From contig CM030931.1 of assembly GCA_018136815.1 (NCBI GenBank), positions 8,044,550 through 8,108,549 on the forward strand: a DNA stretch of 64,000 bases, given 5' to 3'. Below the pieces are notes generated by a model. It was given only the letters and a program-made list of their open reading frames with translations. It was not told the origin of the DNA and ran no database searches. The position numbers were made by a program, and so were the translations under genes. This DNA comes from Isochrysis galbana. Its lineage: Eukaryota; Haptophyta; Isochrysidales; Isochrysidaceae. Of the stretch, positions 63,143-64,000 are shown in pieces (the first letter of the stretch is position 1; each line of letters starts with the position of its first letter).

Positions 63143-64000
63143 TCTACGATTAGCCGTCGTTGCAGCTGCGCATCTGCGCAATTCGCAAGTGGCTGATCTC
63201 GCGTTCATACTTCTTCGTGTTGCATCGCTTACCGGCTATCGGTGTGCTAGACCAATGAGGCTGCTTGGATCGCTAGTGCATAGGGAATCGTTGTGCTGTG
63301 AGATGCTTTGGGCCCTTGGGCCCGGTGCTCATTCGCGCTCTTCTGTCAAGCGATTATTCAACTATGTGCTAGTACTTGGTTCATACGAGGAGGCGCCGGC
63401 GCCTCGTGCGCTCGTGCCCATCCCTCTCCGCTCTCCGCCCGCCTCATGATCTGAGTTTGGGAGGCGTTTAATCCTTGAGTCGACGTGCTATCCATGGTCG
63501 CTAACATCGGGAGGGCTATTAGCTATTATGATCATGTTTCATTGTATGGAAGTTACCTAATCGCTCTGGCCTAGTTGTATGAGCTTGGTGCTCGGTGCCA
63601 CTCAGTTCGTCATTGTAGTTCTTCAAACAGGGCTTTTTAAGTACTAATATGGGGGGGGTCGGCATTTTTGACCGTGAGAGGAAAGCCCCGGCGAAAGCTG
63701 GTCGGACCACTGGTCGGGGGTCTTCACGCCTTTTCAGAATCCTCGTCCTCGTCCGAAAAGACGGTACGAAGTCCCGTCTGACCCCCTCTCCCAGCACACG
63801 TTCTAGCTAGCGGCTCACACGAGCCGAGCTGGACGTTGCTCGTTGCTCCCACCGAGAGATGTGTTTCTTTTACTTAAAAGATGCCTAGACATATATTTAG
63901 TTGCAGGGATTAGGGGTGATGGGTGATCACCCCATTACTCGCGTAGGACGCTCGGCTTAAGTTGGGGGGTGTCGCATTCAGAGTATCTTGTATACTCTAT
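63143..64000. other. Window end, no supported gene
   Basis: Short overlapping frames only, with a G-run at 63650 and CTCGG/GAGCC words near 63810-63830. Confidence 0.45.

Overview
This window looks like nuclear DNA of a GC-rich unicellular eukaryote, most likely a photosynthetic protist such as a haptophyte or a related alga. The evidence is monocistronic genes on both strands, short GT-AG introns (about 34-500 bp), an ER glycosylation gene, Golgi-type glycosyltransferases, ShKT/prolyl 4-hydroxylase proteins, a dynein/roadblock-type protein, and abundant GA/CT and G/C microsatellites with dispersed repeats. There are no operons, ribosome-binding-site patterns or rRNA. The lineage call is an inference from gene style, not proof.

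Layout: (1) 1-2165 is repeats and GA tracts. (2) ALG1 mannosyltransferase (2208-3851, +) and a TrhO/rhodanese protein (6311-7591, +) follow. (3) An eight-exon gene on the minus strand (10719-13705) joins a mu-like glutathione S-transferase to a 219-residue extension I do not recognise. (4) 14-18.5 kb is repeat-rich, with a Ty3/gypsy fossil. (5) A fringe-like glycosyltransferase (18541-20390, -) and a Sec14/CRAL-TRIO protein (22102-23638, -) come next; the latter has an apparent 34-nt intron. (6) 25172-29130 is a large inverted duplication: two 1564-bp arms around an 831-bp spacer, each arm carrying a complete prolyl 4-hydroxylase gene with the same protein sequence. (7) 29-36 kb holds copies of a dispersed repeat and a polytopic membrane protein with a Glu-Ala repeat. 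(8) An SDR, a small membrane protein, a roadblock-domain protein, a sulfotransferase-like protein and a temptin-like fragment lie between 36 and 47 kb. (9) 42-48.7 kb contains two ORF remnants that each sit behind the same 108-bp repeat, one of them resembling a conserved protein of nucleocytoplasmic large DNA viruses. (10) A CAS1-type O-acetyltransferase (49881-51804, +), several unknown ORFs, a Ty3/gypsy integrase fossil, a Cys-rich CXC-like protein and a membrane protein with an HNH-like motif complete the window.

Several genes fit one theme, the secretory pathway and glycan chemistry: ALG1 (N-glycan precursor), the fringe-like transferase, the sulfotransferase-like protein, the CAS1 O-acetyltransferase and the prolyl 4-hydroxylases (hydroxyproline-rich glycoproteins). 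They are not co-regulated as an operon. Exon junctions were set by hand from frame continuity, GT/AG sites and family resemblance, with no transcript evidence.
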